This document shows, one piece after another, positions 13,945 to 20,599 of a stretch of 20,599 nt of DNA. Origin of the DNA: Dehalococcoidia bacterium UBA7891 (lineage in GTDB: Bacteria; Chloroflexota; Dehalococcoidia; Lucifugimonadales; UBA826). The position numbers and the translations under genes are program-made. Position 1 is the first letter of the stretch; every line of letters begins with the position of its first letter. The stretch lies in assembly GCA_002500485.1 (NCBI GenBank), contig DLRJ01000158.1, forward strand, positions 1 to 20,599. The letters run 5' to 3'. Under the pieces are notes generated by a model, which made no database searches, was not told the origin of the DNA, and worked only from the letters and a program-made list of their open reading frames with translations.

Positions 13945-14451
13945 ATGCCTATTAAAATAGCGGTCATTTCAGACACGCATTGTTATGAATGGCACGATAT
14001 TCACCCAGATATGCGCACTTTAGTGGCTGAATGTGACATAGCGATTCATTGCGGAGATATAGTCCGACAACCAGTTGTGGAAGGATTTTTGAAATCAGCA
14101 AAGAGGGGGTTAATAGTGCATGGAAACTCTGATCCCGTGGATTTGCGGGAAAGCCTTCCGTACACCCAAGTCATAGAAGTTGAGAAAATAAAGATAGGTA
14201 TCACTCACCCAGCTTGGGGAGGACCTGAATTTCCGCCTTCGGAGCTATTTAAGGATTTTGATGAGGCTTTAGATATAATTCTGTTTGGGCACACTCATGA
14301 ACCTCTAATACAAAATATTAGCGGTACCTTGTTTGTAAATCCGGGCCAAGGATATAAATCATTTATGGTGGACGGAACTATGGCTGTTATTACGATTGAC
14401 AACGGTGTGGCGGATGCAGAAATTGTAGTAATAGAATCAGGACGTTCGTAA
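13945..14451 (+). CDS. YfcE/YsnB-family metallophosphoesterase
   Basis: Small calcineurin-like phosphoesterase of 168 residues. Metal and catalytic motifs in order: SDTH (Asp10, His12), HCGDIV (Asp38), HGNSD (Asn61), ITHPAWGG (His88) and FGHTH (His116, His118). This is the set for the YfcE/MJ0936 group, which hydrolyses phosphodiesters in vitro; the natural substrate is unknown. I start at ATG 13945 because the fold begins at once with IKIAVISDTH. A TTG at 13927, 5 bp after the coaBC stop, would add six residues; neither has a strong SD. It is last in the plus-strand run and ends only 7 bp from the convergent yqeK-like stop. Confidence 0.92.
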   Translation: MPIKIAVISDTHCYEWHDIHPDMRTLVAECDIAIHCGDIVRQPVVEGFLKSAKRGLIVHGNSDPVDLRESLPYTQVIEVEKIKIGITHPAWGGPEFPPSELFKDFDEALDIILFGHTHEPLIQNISGTLFVNPGQGYKSFMVDGTMAVITIDNGVADAEIVVIESGRS

Positions 14452-14458
14452 AAACATT

Positions 14459-15052
14459 TCACTCTTCTTGTATTAGGTAGTTCCAGGTTTCAAGTGCAAG
14501 TGGATGAACAACCTTGTTCTGTTGCATTACAGACCTGATCCTCAATTTCAAATATTCTAAAATACTCTCATCAAGATCAACTTCAATTTTTTCTGCGACC
14601 AATATCAGTCCTGAATTACCTGTCAATTTTTCTGGTTCTACCTTGTCTGCAATAAAAACTATTTTTTCGACATTCGTCATGGATGGCCGCCCAGTTGTGT
14701 GATACCTAACTGAATTTACCACTTCTTCATCGTCACATCCTAGGTCGGACTCCAACCAAACGGCTGCCAAAGGTCCATGTAGAAGCACCGGACTATCAAG
14801 TTCATAAGAATTTAAAGGGATATTTTTTTCTCTAGATTGCATTAAAAGTTGGGATCCTTCAAGATGCCTTGCTAGATCATGGGCAAGTGCGCCTAGTGCG
14901 CATCTTTTGTCATCAACCCCATGAATTTTGCCTAGCCTTCTGGCCAAATCACAAGTCCGATTTATATGTTCCTTTAAGGGTAACGGGAGGGAAGCGACCA
15001 TCTCTGCTACCCGATCATAAAGTTTGTCAATTTGACGAGTCACATTTATCAA
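14459..15052 (-). CDS. yqeK: YqeK-type HD-domain hydrolase (probable symmetric Ap4A hydrolase)
   Basis: HD-superfamily protein of 197 residues. Metal ligands visible are His29 (KEHINRTCDLA), His58-Asp59 (ALAHDLAR) and Asp136 (FIADKVEP), with His92 (LLHGPLAA) and His118 (VRYHTTGRPSM) also conserved in YqeK. B. subtilis YqeK cleaves diadenosine tetraphosphate to two ADP, and I infer the same here. The start is TTG at 15052, overlapping the HIT gene's TGA by 4 bp (15049-15052) with AGGT just upstream, indicating translational coupling. In many genomes yqeK sits beside nadD and rsfS; here it is at the end of a trp-VOC-RidA-HIT series, and those partners are absent. Confidence 0.9.
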   Translation of the reverse strand: MINVTRQIDKLYDRVAEMVASLPLPLKEHINRTCDLARRLGKIHGVDDKRCALGALAHDLARHLEGSQLLMQSREKNIPLNSYELDSPVLLHGPLAAVWLESDLGCDDEEVVNSVRYHTTGRPSMTNVEKIVFIADKVEPEKLTGNSGLILVAEKIEVDLDESILEYLKLRIRSVMQQNKVVHPLALETWNYLIQEE

Positions 15053-15390
15053 CCAATACCTGCTAGATTGTGTCCGCCAATCAAGTGCAAATGCAAATGT
15101 GAAACCTGTTGCCCAGAATCTCTTTTCTGGTTGATCACGAGTCTATAACCACTTTCAGATACTCCCTCCGCAATAGCCAGTTCAATAGCGACCTTGTACA
15201 TAGAGTTTAATATCTTAAAATCTTCGACTTCAAAAGATTGAAGGTATGCCAAATGAACACTGGGAATGATCAGCAAATGCACAGGTGCAACAGGGTTAAT
15301 ATCTTTAATAACAAAACAATAGTCATCTTTATATAAAATTTCGGAAGATATTTCGCCCCCGTAGATTTTACAAAAAAGACAGTCGTCCAT
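15049..15390 (-). CDS. HIT-family nucleotide hydrolase/transferase
   Basis: Histidine-triad protein of 113 residues, the size of the HinT/Hit group. The triad is His98-L-His100-L-His102 in VSHLHLHLIGG; His100 is the expected nucleophile. Cys4-x-x-Cys7 near the N-terminus resembles the zinc pair of many bacterial HIT proteins. Family members act on AMP-lysine, adenosine phosphoramidates or dinucleoside polyphosphates; the exact substrate cannot be read from the sequence. It starts 6 bp after the RidA-like gene and overlaps the YqeK gene by 4 bp. The physical pairing with a putative Ap4A hydrolase suggests dinucleotide-polyphosphate turnover, which is inference. Confidence 0.94.
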   Translation of the reverse strand: MDDCLFCKIYGGEISSEILYKDDYCFVIKDINPVAPVHLLIIPSVHLAYLQSFEVEDFKILNSMYKVAIELAIAEGVSESGYRLVINQKRDSGQQVSHLHLHLIGGHNLAGIG

Positions 15391-15396
15391 GTTTAC

Positions 15397-15780
15397 CTAT
15401 CCCAGAACTGCAATCGCCTCGATTTCAATAAGGAATTTTGGACTAACTAATCCGCTAATAAATACAGTGCTGCTAGCTGGACCGTCTTCCGGAAACAGTT
15501 CTAGTCTCTGAGTTGCATATTTTGAATAATCTTCAGGCCTAACAATGAATGCTGTTATCTTAACGATATCATCATTAGTAGCCCCTACCGAGTCCAAAGC
15601 ACTCTCAATATTCAAGAAGCATTGTTTGGCTTGGAGATAGCAATCATCTTCCCCGATAAGATCTCCTTTAGAATTTACAGGTACCTGACCTGACACAAAA
15701 AGCAGATTGCCGGATTTGGTGATTGGAGAAAACCCAGATGGCTTATTAGCTGGATTGGGGGAAAAAGTTTCTCTTGGCAT
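15397..15780 (-). CDS. RidA/YjgF/YER057c/UK114-family protein lacking the catalytic arginine
   Basis: 127-residue YjgF-fold protein. The segment NLLFVSGQVPVNSKGDLIG (about 25-43) and the C-terminal LIEIEAIAVLG are typical. True RidA enzymes, which hydrolyse reactive imines/enamines, have PARST with an essential Arg. Here the segment is PASST (101-105), with Ser103 in its place. That predicts no classical enamine-deaminase activity and placement in one of the Rid1-7 branches lacking the Arg, or a binding role. It is encoded between a VOC gene (19 bp upstream) and a HIT gene (6 bp downstream), in the same direction as the trp genes. The ATG has AGGA 3 nt upstream, a tight spacing. Confidence 0.92.
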   Translation of the reverse strand: MPRETFSPNPANKPSGFSPITKSGNLLFVSGQVPVNSKGDLIGEDDCYLQAKQCFLNIESALDSVGATNDDIVKITAFIVRPEDYSKYATQRLELFPEDGPASSTVFISGLVSPKFLIEIEAIAVLG

Positions 15781-15799
15781 TGTTCCTGACCTAGTTCCA

Positions 15800-16192
15800 T
15801 TAAGGTAGCTGCATCACTTCTATGCGTACATCATCCGGTGCTTGTATAAATCCGATAATTAGACCGGTTGGTGTCTTGGTTGGTCCATCTAATATTTTTG
15901 CACCTAAATCTTCCAATCTTTTAAACTCTGCATCGATGTCATCCACTTCAATTCCGAAGTGCTCCAATCCCCAATGAGCTGCGGCGTCTCCCACTCCCAT
16001 TGCTTCCCCGGTTCGATCACTAGATATATTTACAGCTATACCATCCTTAGTGCGGCACCTAATGAATCTGTCTCCCTGGGGACGGGGGTTTTCATCATTG
16101 ATGATTTCAAACTCAAAAGCTTTCACATACCAATCTGCAGTTGCACCAGGGTCTGGGGCTTTAAGGTGAACATGGTTAAAAGAATACGACAT
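15800..16192 (-). CDS. VOC-superfamily (glyoxalase/dioxygenase fold) metalloprotein
   Basis: 130-residue protein with two beta-alpha-beta-beta-beta modules. The first opens FNHVHLKAPDPGATADWYVKAF (5-26) and the second GLEHFGIEVDDIDAEFKRLEDLG (75-97). Likely metal ligands are His7, His78 and Glu125 (VRIEVMQL), the usual His/His/Glu pattern of the family. Substrates range from methylglyoxal-glutathione to catechols and antibiotics, so no function can be assigned. The ATG has GGAGG 8 nt upstream, a strong RBS. It lies 68 bp after trpF with a possible promoter between them, and 19 bp before the RidA-like gene. Confidence 0.9.
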   Translation of the reverse strand: MSYSFNHVHLKAPDPGATADWYVKAFEFEIINDENPRPQGDRFIRCRTKDGIAVNISSDRTGEAMGVGDAAAHWGLEHFGIEVDDIDAEFKRLEDLGAKILDGPTKTPTGLIIGFIQAPDDVRIEVMQLP

Positions 16193-16222
16193 TTTGAATT
16201 CCTCCGATTATATTAAAATAGC

Positions 16223-16251
16223 AGGTTAAATTAGGTGTTAATCTCTGTCAA
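16223..16251 (-). promoter_or_regulatory. Weak candidate promoter for VOC-RidA-HIT-YqeK
   Basis: A perfect TTGACA on the minus strand (16251-16246) is followed after 17 nt by TAACCT (16228-16223, 3 of 6). The start near 16216 would leave a short leader to the ATG at 16192. A TATAAT closer to the gene overlaps its SD and cannot serve. The genes may equally be read through from the trp genes. Confidence 0.28.
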
Positions 16252-16260
16252 CATTCTCAT

Positions 16261-16908
16261 TCATGACTTAACATCATTTACAGCTGCAGCAAAGGCGAAT
16301 ATCTTACTTTCGTCTTTAGCACCGTCAGTTTCGACACCCGTCGATACATCTACGGCCCATGGTCGTGAAACTCTTATCGCTTGGGATACGTTTTCAGAGT
16401 CCAGCCCTCCAGCTAATATAAATTTACCTGACAAGTTGAATTGTTCGATCACATTCCAATCAAAAGTTTTACCCGTGCCCCCCAAAGCCCCCTTCTCATA
16501 CTTATCTAGCAAAGGTATGTATCCCGCGCCAGATATGTTGTCCAAATCCGAATTGATTAATTTACTATTGACACCAAAATCGATTTTAACTTGTTTGATC
16601 ACCTCAGCATCAACTTCATCCCAATAAGATTTATCCTCATCGCCACATAGTTGTGCATAATCTAACCCACATTGACTTATGATTTCGTTTACTTCTTCTA
16701 TCGGTTGGTTCGCAAACAAGCCAACCAAAGCTGGCCCTCCACGACCTGATTCATTTCTGTATTCATTTAAAATTTGGATTGCCAAATCTAAACTCAATTC
16801 ACGCCTAACACCGTGCACAAATACAAACCCCAGAAAAGAGGCCCCATTTTCTCGGGCAACAAGGGCATTTCGTGAGTCCTTTAACCCACATATTTTAAAC
16901 AAAGTCAT
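16261..16908 (-). CDS. trpF: Phosphoribosylanthranilate isomerase TrpF
   Basis: Step 3 of tryptophan synthesis: converts phosphoribosylanthranilate to CdRP. A 215-residue TIM-barrel with the general base Cys7 (FKICGLKD) and general acid Asp135 (IPLLDKYEKGALGGTGKTFDW). The phosphate-binding end FILAGGLDSENV is clear. QLHGDE, the common reading, is QLCGDE here (86-91), a tolerable variant. Its ATG overlaps the trpC TGA by 4 bp (16905-16908), implying translational coupling. In E. coli TrpF is fused to TrpC; here the two are separate. Confidence 0.96.
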   Translation of the reverse strand: MTLFKICGLKDSRNALVARENGASFLGFVFVHGVRRELSLDLAIQILNEYRNESGRGGPALVGLFANQPIEEVNEIISQCGLDYAQLCGDEDKSYWDEVDAEVIKQVKIDFGVNSKLINSDLDNISGAGYIPLLDKYEKGALGGTGKTFDWNVIEQFNLSGKFILAGGLDSENVSQAIRVSRPWAVDVSTGVETDGAKDESKIFAFAAAVNDVKS

Positions 16909-17702
16909 AGTAAATTCCTAAGTGCAATTGCAGGATCATCTGCTGTTACCAAAGATTCTCCCACCAAAACCGCGCCCACTCCTGCTTTCATAACTCTTTC
17001 AATGTCAGACTTATCTGATATACCACTTTCACTAACTGAAATTTTTCCGAGCGGTACTTTTGGAGCCAAAATTTCGGTCGTTTCCAGTGTGGTATTGAAC
17101 GTTCTTAAATCTCTATTGTTGATCCCGATGATTTCAGCTCCGGATTCTACAGCCAATTCAAGTTCTTTTTCATCATGCACCTCAACCAAACATTGCATCC
17201 ATAGTGAGGTTGCGATGTTTGTGAAATCTATCAATTGGTCTTTATCCAACATAGATACAATGAGTAAAATTGCGTCAGCCCCATAAGCCCGAGCTTCATA
17301 GATTTGATAAGGGTCAAATATGAACTCTTTCCTTAAAACAGGCACACCCGACTGATAAACTTTATTGTGAACTTCAAGCAAATCTTCTATGCTGCCATAA
17401 AAATGATCTTCGTTTGTAAGAACGGAAACTGCTGCCGCACCATTCTCGGCGTACACTGCGGCCAGTTCAGAAGCTTTGATACCTTTTGAAAAGACACCTT
17501 TTGAAGGCGATCCTCTCTTTATCTCTGCAATGACCCTAACGGAATCTCCCATCAGACAACCAGAAAAATTTAACGGCCGTTCACGACTTGATATCAAACT
17601 CTCTACTTCTTGCCTAGGCATATCCCTTTTACGTGCTTTCAATCTCTCTTGCTTAATTTGGACAATTTCTTTCAAAATATTAGGTGTGTCAGGATTGATC
17701 AT
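16905..17702 (-). CDS. trpC: Indole-3-glycerol phosphate synthase TrpC
   Basis: Step 4 of tryptophan synthesis: closes CdRP to indole-3-glycerol phosphate with loss of CO2. A 265-residue TIM-barrel with normal motifs: VIAEIKRGSPSKG (57-69) with Glu60 and Lys62, VLRKEFIFDPYQI (122-134) with Lys125, CLVEVHDE with Glu174, GINNRDLRTF (193-202), and the late VSESGI phosphate loop. The ATG at 17702 lies 5 bp after the trpD stop. Its product needs TrpAB, whose genes are not in the window. Note the functional order C then F on the transcript, opposite to pathway order. Confidence 0.97.
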   Translation of the reverse strand: MINPDTPNILKEIVQIKQERLKARKRDMPRQEVESLISSRERPLNFSGCLMGDSVRVIAEIKRGSPSKGVFSKGIKASELAAVYAENGAAAVSVLTNEDHFYGSIEDLLEVHNKVYQSGVPVLRKEFIFDPYQIYEARAYGADAILLIVSMLDKDQLIDFTNIATSLWMQCLVEVHDEKELELAVESGAEIIGINNRDLRTFNTTLETTEILAPKVPLGKISVSESGISDKSDIERVMKAGVGAVLVGESLVTADDPAIALRNLL

Positions 17703-17707
17703 TAAAC

Positions 17708-18721
17708 TTAAATCAAATTACTTAATTTTACGTGTTCATCAAGGGCCTTTCTTGCTTCAAGAGAATCTATCGAGTCTTTACTAAGGCTTACACAATGACC
17801 AAAATTGGATGACCCTTCCTTCGCAACAAAAATCGAGGCTGCGGCATTAAGTAGAACAATGTCTCGTGCAGGGCCAGTTTTCCCCAACAATACGTCGCCA
17901 ATGATACTTGCGCTCTCCTCGACACTATCAGCCTTAATTTGATCAAGGGGTGAGAGCTCTATCCGGTAATCTTCAGGGTTTATCTGATAAGTCTTAACAC
18001 CTTTAGCTTTAAGTTCCCACACGGTACTAGTAGTAGATACCGTTATTTCATCTAAGCCATCGTCCCCGTGCACAATTAATGCTCTTTCACTATCTAGTTT
18101 CTTTAGAACATTCGCCATAAGTTCCCCCACTAAAGGATCGGCGACTCCAATAACTTGTCGAGTTGCGCCTGCGGGATTTGTAAGAGGCCCTAAAATATTA
18201 AAGACTGTTCGGATACCCATCTCCCTCCGAGGTAGAGCGGCATATTTCATCGAGGGATGAAAAGATTGAGCAAACATAAAGCCAAATCCAGTCTTCTCTA
18301 AACAAGTTGCGATTTGTTGGGGTGTCAATTGAATATTAACTCCAAGCGCCTCCAAAACATCTGCGCTTCCGCTTTTACTAGACATAGCGCGATTCCCATG
18401 CTTGGCAACATGAACACCAGCTCCGACGGCGACAAAAGCAGCAGCTGTAGACACGTTGAATGTCCCAAATCCATCACCTCCGGTACCACATGTATCAACT
18501 AAATCACTCTCAGTTTCCACATGCAGAGACATAGAGCGCATTACAGAGGCCATACCTGATACTTCATCTACGGTTTCCCCCTTCATCCGAAGGGCAGTGA
18601 CCAATGAGCCGAACTGTGAAGGGGTTGCCTCTCCTTCCATTATTAGGGTCATTGCAGAAGCGGCTTCATCGAAGGTAAGGTTCTCCTTTTGAACCAGTTT
18701 CTCTATCAAATCAGTGATCAT
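17708..18721 (-). CDS. trpD: Anthranilate phosphoribosyltransferase TrpD
   Basis: Step 2 of tryptophan synthesis: transfers phosphoribose from PRPP to anthranilate. Of its 337 residues, the glycine-rich PRPP motif VDTCGTGGDGFGTFNVST is at about 75-92 and the second hallmark KHGNRAMSSKSGSADVLE at 107-124. The later DGLDEIT segment carries the metal-binding Asp/Glu pair, and VFNILGPLTNPA is also diagnostic. It is not fused to TrpG, unlike in enterobacteria. The ATG at 18721 follows trpG by 21 bp. Confidence 0.97.
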   Translation of the reverse strand: MITDLIEKLVQKENLTFDEAASAMTLIMEGEATPSQFGSLVTALRMKGETVDEVSGMASVMRSMSLHVETESDLVDTCGTGGDGFGTFNVSTAAAFVAVGAGVHVAKHGNRAMSSKSGSADVLEALGVNIQLTPQQIATCLEKTGFGFMFAQSFHPSMKYAALPRREMGIRTVFNILGPLTNPAGATRQVIGVADPLVGELMANVLKKLDSERALIVHGDDGLDEITVSTTSTVWELKAKGVKTYQINPEDYRIELSPLDQIKADSVEESASIIGDVLLGKTGPARDIVLLNAAASIFVAKEGSSNFGHCVSLSKDSIDSLEARKALDEHVKLSNLI

Positions 18722-18742
18722 AAATTAATCCTTTGAAAGTCA

Positions 18743-19306
18743 TTAATACTTCAAAAAATTTTCCAAAAGTTCCTTCCCATTTTCAGTCATTATAGATTCA
18801 GGATGAAACTGTATCCCTTGCACAGGATGATTTTTATGCCTAACGCCCATTATTAACCCACTTTCGGTCCAAGCGGTAACTTCCAAATCATCAGGAAGAT
18901 CTTCCTTAAAAATTGCAAGCGAATGGTAACGAACCGCATTGAATGGATTCGGTAATCCGTTAAACACCCCTTTACCGTCGTGATGTACAGCAGAGGTCTT
19001 GCCGTGCATTATTTCTCCTGCACTACCAACCACCCCACCATAAGAATGCCCCACGCATTGATGACCTAGGCACACCCCTAGTGTTGGTACGGTTGGCCCG
19101 AAATGTTTTATAACATCGTTTGAAATACCGGCCTTGTCAGGAGTGCATGGGCCTGGAGATATAACTATTTTTTCAGGCCCCATTTTAGTTATCTCTTGCA
19201 ACGTGATTTTATCGTTTCGGACAACAAAAACTTCAGCTCCCAATTCAGCCAGATACTGATACAAATTGTAAGTAAAGCTGTCGTAATTATCTATCAGCAG
19301 AATCAT
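18743..19306 (-). CDS. trpG: Anthranilate synthase glutaminase subunit TrpG
   Basis: Supplies ammonia from glutamine to TrpE; in some bacteria the same protein also serves aminodeoxychorismate synthase (PabA role). A 187-residue class I amidotransferase: IDNYDSFTYNLYQYL at 5-19, catalytic Cys79 in LGVCLGHQC, and His168 and Glu170 in IQFHPESI. VRYHSL (125-130) is also typical. The residues after GHQ read CVGHSYGG, where AI is more common. The ATG follows the trpE stop TAA with no gap (19307/19306), so the two subunits are tightly coupled. No second pab gene is visible here, so a shared role is possible but unproven. Confidence 0.96.
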   Translation of the reverse strand: MILLIDNYDSFTYNLYQYLAELGAEVFVVRNDKITLQEITKMGPEKIVISPGPCTPDKAGISNDVIKHFGPTVPTLGVCLGHQCVGHSYGGVVGSAGEIMHGKTSAVHHDGKGVFNGLPNPFNAVRYHSLAIFKEDLPDDLEVTAWTESGLIMGVRHKNHPVQGIQFHPESIMTENGKELLENFLKY

Positions 19307-20599
19307 TTAGTGAGCATCCAATTTATTTTCAGCATCTTCTATGGCTCTCATTAGGGCTCCAGCCTTATGAATCGTTTCATAAAATTCTGTCTCTGGTACG
19401 CTATCATAGACTATCCCTCCTCCTGCCTGAAAATGCGCCACCCCATCTTTGAAGACTAGCGTCCTTATTGTGATGGCAGTGTCCATATTTCCAACAAAAT
19501 CAAAATAACCAACAGCTCCGGCATAGGGGCCTCTTGAATCCTCCTCCAATTCTGCAATTATCTCCATAGCCCTTATTTTGGGGGCACCGGATACAGTCCC
19601 TGCGGGGAAACACGCTCTAAGAGCATCGTAATTTGAATATCCTGCTTTTAGTTTCCCTTCCACGTGGGACACTAAGTGCATAACATGGGAGTATCTTTCT
19701 ATTCCCATTATTTCTACAGCCTCAACAGTTCCAGGTTCGCTGACTCGTCCGATATCATTTCTACCAAGATCTAATAACATGAGATGTTCAGCTCTCTCTT
19801 TTTCGTCAGATAGCAATTCTTGTTCCAACCTACGGTCTTCCTCGGGATTATCCGCCCTAGGCCGGGTACCCGCTATCGGATGCGTAGAAACCACACCACC
19901 TTCTACTTGGACCAACATTTCTGGTGAAGCTCCAACTATTTGAAATCCATTCAAATTAAGATAGTACATATATGGAGATGGGTTTATAGCTCTGAGGGAG
20001 CGATAAATATGAAATGGATGAGCTGAAGAAGGCCTTGAAAACCGTTGAGAAACCACAACTTGGATTACATCTCCAGCCACCACATATTTCTGGCTATCCT
20101 CAACCATGGATTGATGATAGTCAGGTGTCATATTGGAAATTTTATCTCCAGATCCAAACCCGGATTCAGAGGGAATATCAGAGAGATCAAGCGGTGAATT
20201 AAGTCTCTCTATAATTCCATCAATGCGCTCAGTAGCCTTCACGTATTCATCTTCAACCACACCATCCAATTTAACGTGACTCACCACTTGAATCACATGT
20301 CGAACATGGTCAAAAACCAGGAAGGTTTTTGTCAACATAAAAACTGATTCCGGAACATCAAGAACATTCTTATTGTCATGGGGGATGTCCTCAAAATATC
20401 GAGCAACCTCATAGGAGAGATAACCAACCGCTCCCCCCATAAACCGAGGAAGGTGTCCAGAATTAACCACCTTATATTTCGATAGAATAGATTCCACCAG
20501 TCGAAGAGGATCTACCTCTCCGTCTTTCCATCCCGGTCCGGTCTCAATCACATCCTCTGGTTCAGTTCCAATAAAACTATATCGAGCTAAATGTTCTCC
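19307..20599 (-). CDS. trpE: Anthranilate synthase component I TrpE (N-terminus outside window)
   Basis: Makes anthranilate from chorismate with ammonia from TrpG. The frame is open to the right edge; the first visible residues GEHLARYSFIGTEPE are a classic TrpE block, so a GTG at 20551 is internal and not a start. About 430 residues are visible. Chorismate-binding motifs are VVVSQRFSRP, PSPYMYYLNLNGFQIVGASPE in two adjoining parts, HPIAGTRPR, LLDLGRNDIGRVSEPGTV and FPAGTVSGAPKIRAMEI. These favour TrpE over PabB, and the direct coupling to trpG-trpD-trpC-trpF supports this. The N-terminal part with the tryptophan feedback site, and any leader or promoter of the trp run, lies outside the window. 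Confidence 0.95.
   Translation of the reverse strand, partial: GEHLARYSFIGTEPEDVIETGPGWKDGEVDPLRLVESILSKYKVVNSGHLPRFMGGAVGYLSYEVARYFEDIPHDNKNVLDVPESVFMLTKTFLVFDHVRHVIQVVSHVKLDGVVEDEYVKATERIDGIIERLNSPLDLSDIPSESGFGSGDKISNMTPDYHQSMVEDSQKYVVAGDVIQVVVSQRFSRPSSAHPFHIYRSLRAINPSPYMYYLNLNGFQIVGASPEMLVQVEGGVVSTHPIAGTRPRADNPEEDRRLEQELLSDEKERAEHLMLLDLGRNDIGRVSEPGTVEAVEIMGIERYSHVMHLVSHVEGKLKAGYSNYDALRACFPAGTVSGAPKIRAMEIIAELEEDSRGPYAGAVGYFDFVGNMDTAITIRTLVFKDGVAHFQAGGGIVYDSVPETEFYETIHKAGALMRAIEDAENKLDAH

Noticed and set aside
16235..16627. 130-codon plus-strand ORF opposite trpF
   Set aside because: Shadow of the trpF coding strand with no motif or RBS support.
20549..20551. GTG at 20551 as the start of trpE
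   Set aside because: The frame continues upstream to the window edge with the conserved ARYSFIGTEPE block, so this GTG is internal.

Overview
The window is ordinary bacterial core-genome DNA: 27 protein genes, two of them cut by the window edges. It is moderately A+T-rich, densely packed and uses many TTG and GTG starts. I see no tRNA, rRNA, CRISPR array, insertion sequence, prophage or integrase. The gene set (fused hisIE, PduO-type adenosyltransferase, zinc-type L31, DUF1385 protein directly after rpmE, type III pantothenate kinase) and the style of the proteins suggest a free-living prototroph. My tentative guess is a marine Chloroflexota of the Dehalococcoidia/SAR202 kind; this is an impression from sequence style, not a demonstrated placement.

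Layout. (1) 1-3605, plus strand: the acidic/basic tail of a probable NusA, then infB, rbfA and truB (translation initiation, 30S maturation, tRNA pseudouridylation). (2) 3602-5404, plus: a good promoter overlapping the truB stop, then rplU, rpmA and rpmE, then a DUF1385 (YqhQ-type) membrane protein whose first codons coincide with a strong intrinsic terminator hairpin. (3) 5408-9432, minus: a six-gene run cobO/pduO-hisH-hisA-methyltransferase-hisF-hisIE, covering the middle steps of histidine synthesis plus cobalamin adenosylation. (4) 9664-10494, minus: a ThiF/MoeB-type E1-like adenylyltransferase with a long, structured leader. (5) 10833-14451, plus: a NYN-OST-HTH putative RNase, coaX, coaBC and a YfcE-type phosphoesterase. 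(6) 14459-20599, minus: trpE(partial)-trpG-trpD-trpC-trpF, followed by VOC, RidA-like, HIT and YqeK genes. trpB and trpA are not in the window.

How the genes fit together. The trp genes make indole-3-glycerol phosphate from chorismate. The his genes turn PR-ATP into imidazole glycerol phosphate plus AICAR. CoaX and CoaBC cover three steps of CoA synthesis. HIT and YqeK overlap by 4 bp and may both act on dinucleoside polyphosphates. Two convergent junctions are very tight (3 bp at 5405-5407 and 7 bp at 14452-14458) and leave no room for a terminator.

I found no clearly new multi-gene system. The observations most worth checking are regulatory: the terminator inside the start of the DUF1385 gene, and the leader of the E1-like gene, which has a promoter, a small Cys-containing ORF, a palindrome and a 15-bp hairpin. 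Next come some residue changes in otherwise standard enzymes (IF2 G4 motif, RidA arginine).
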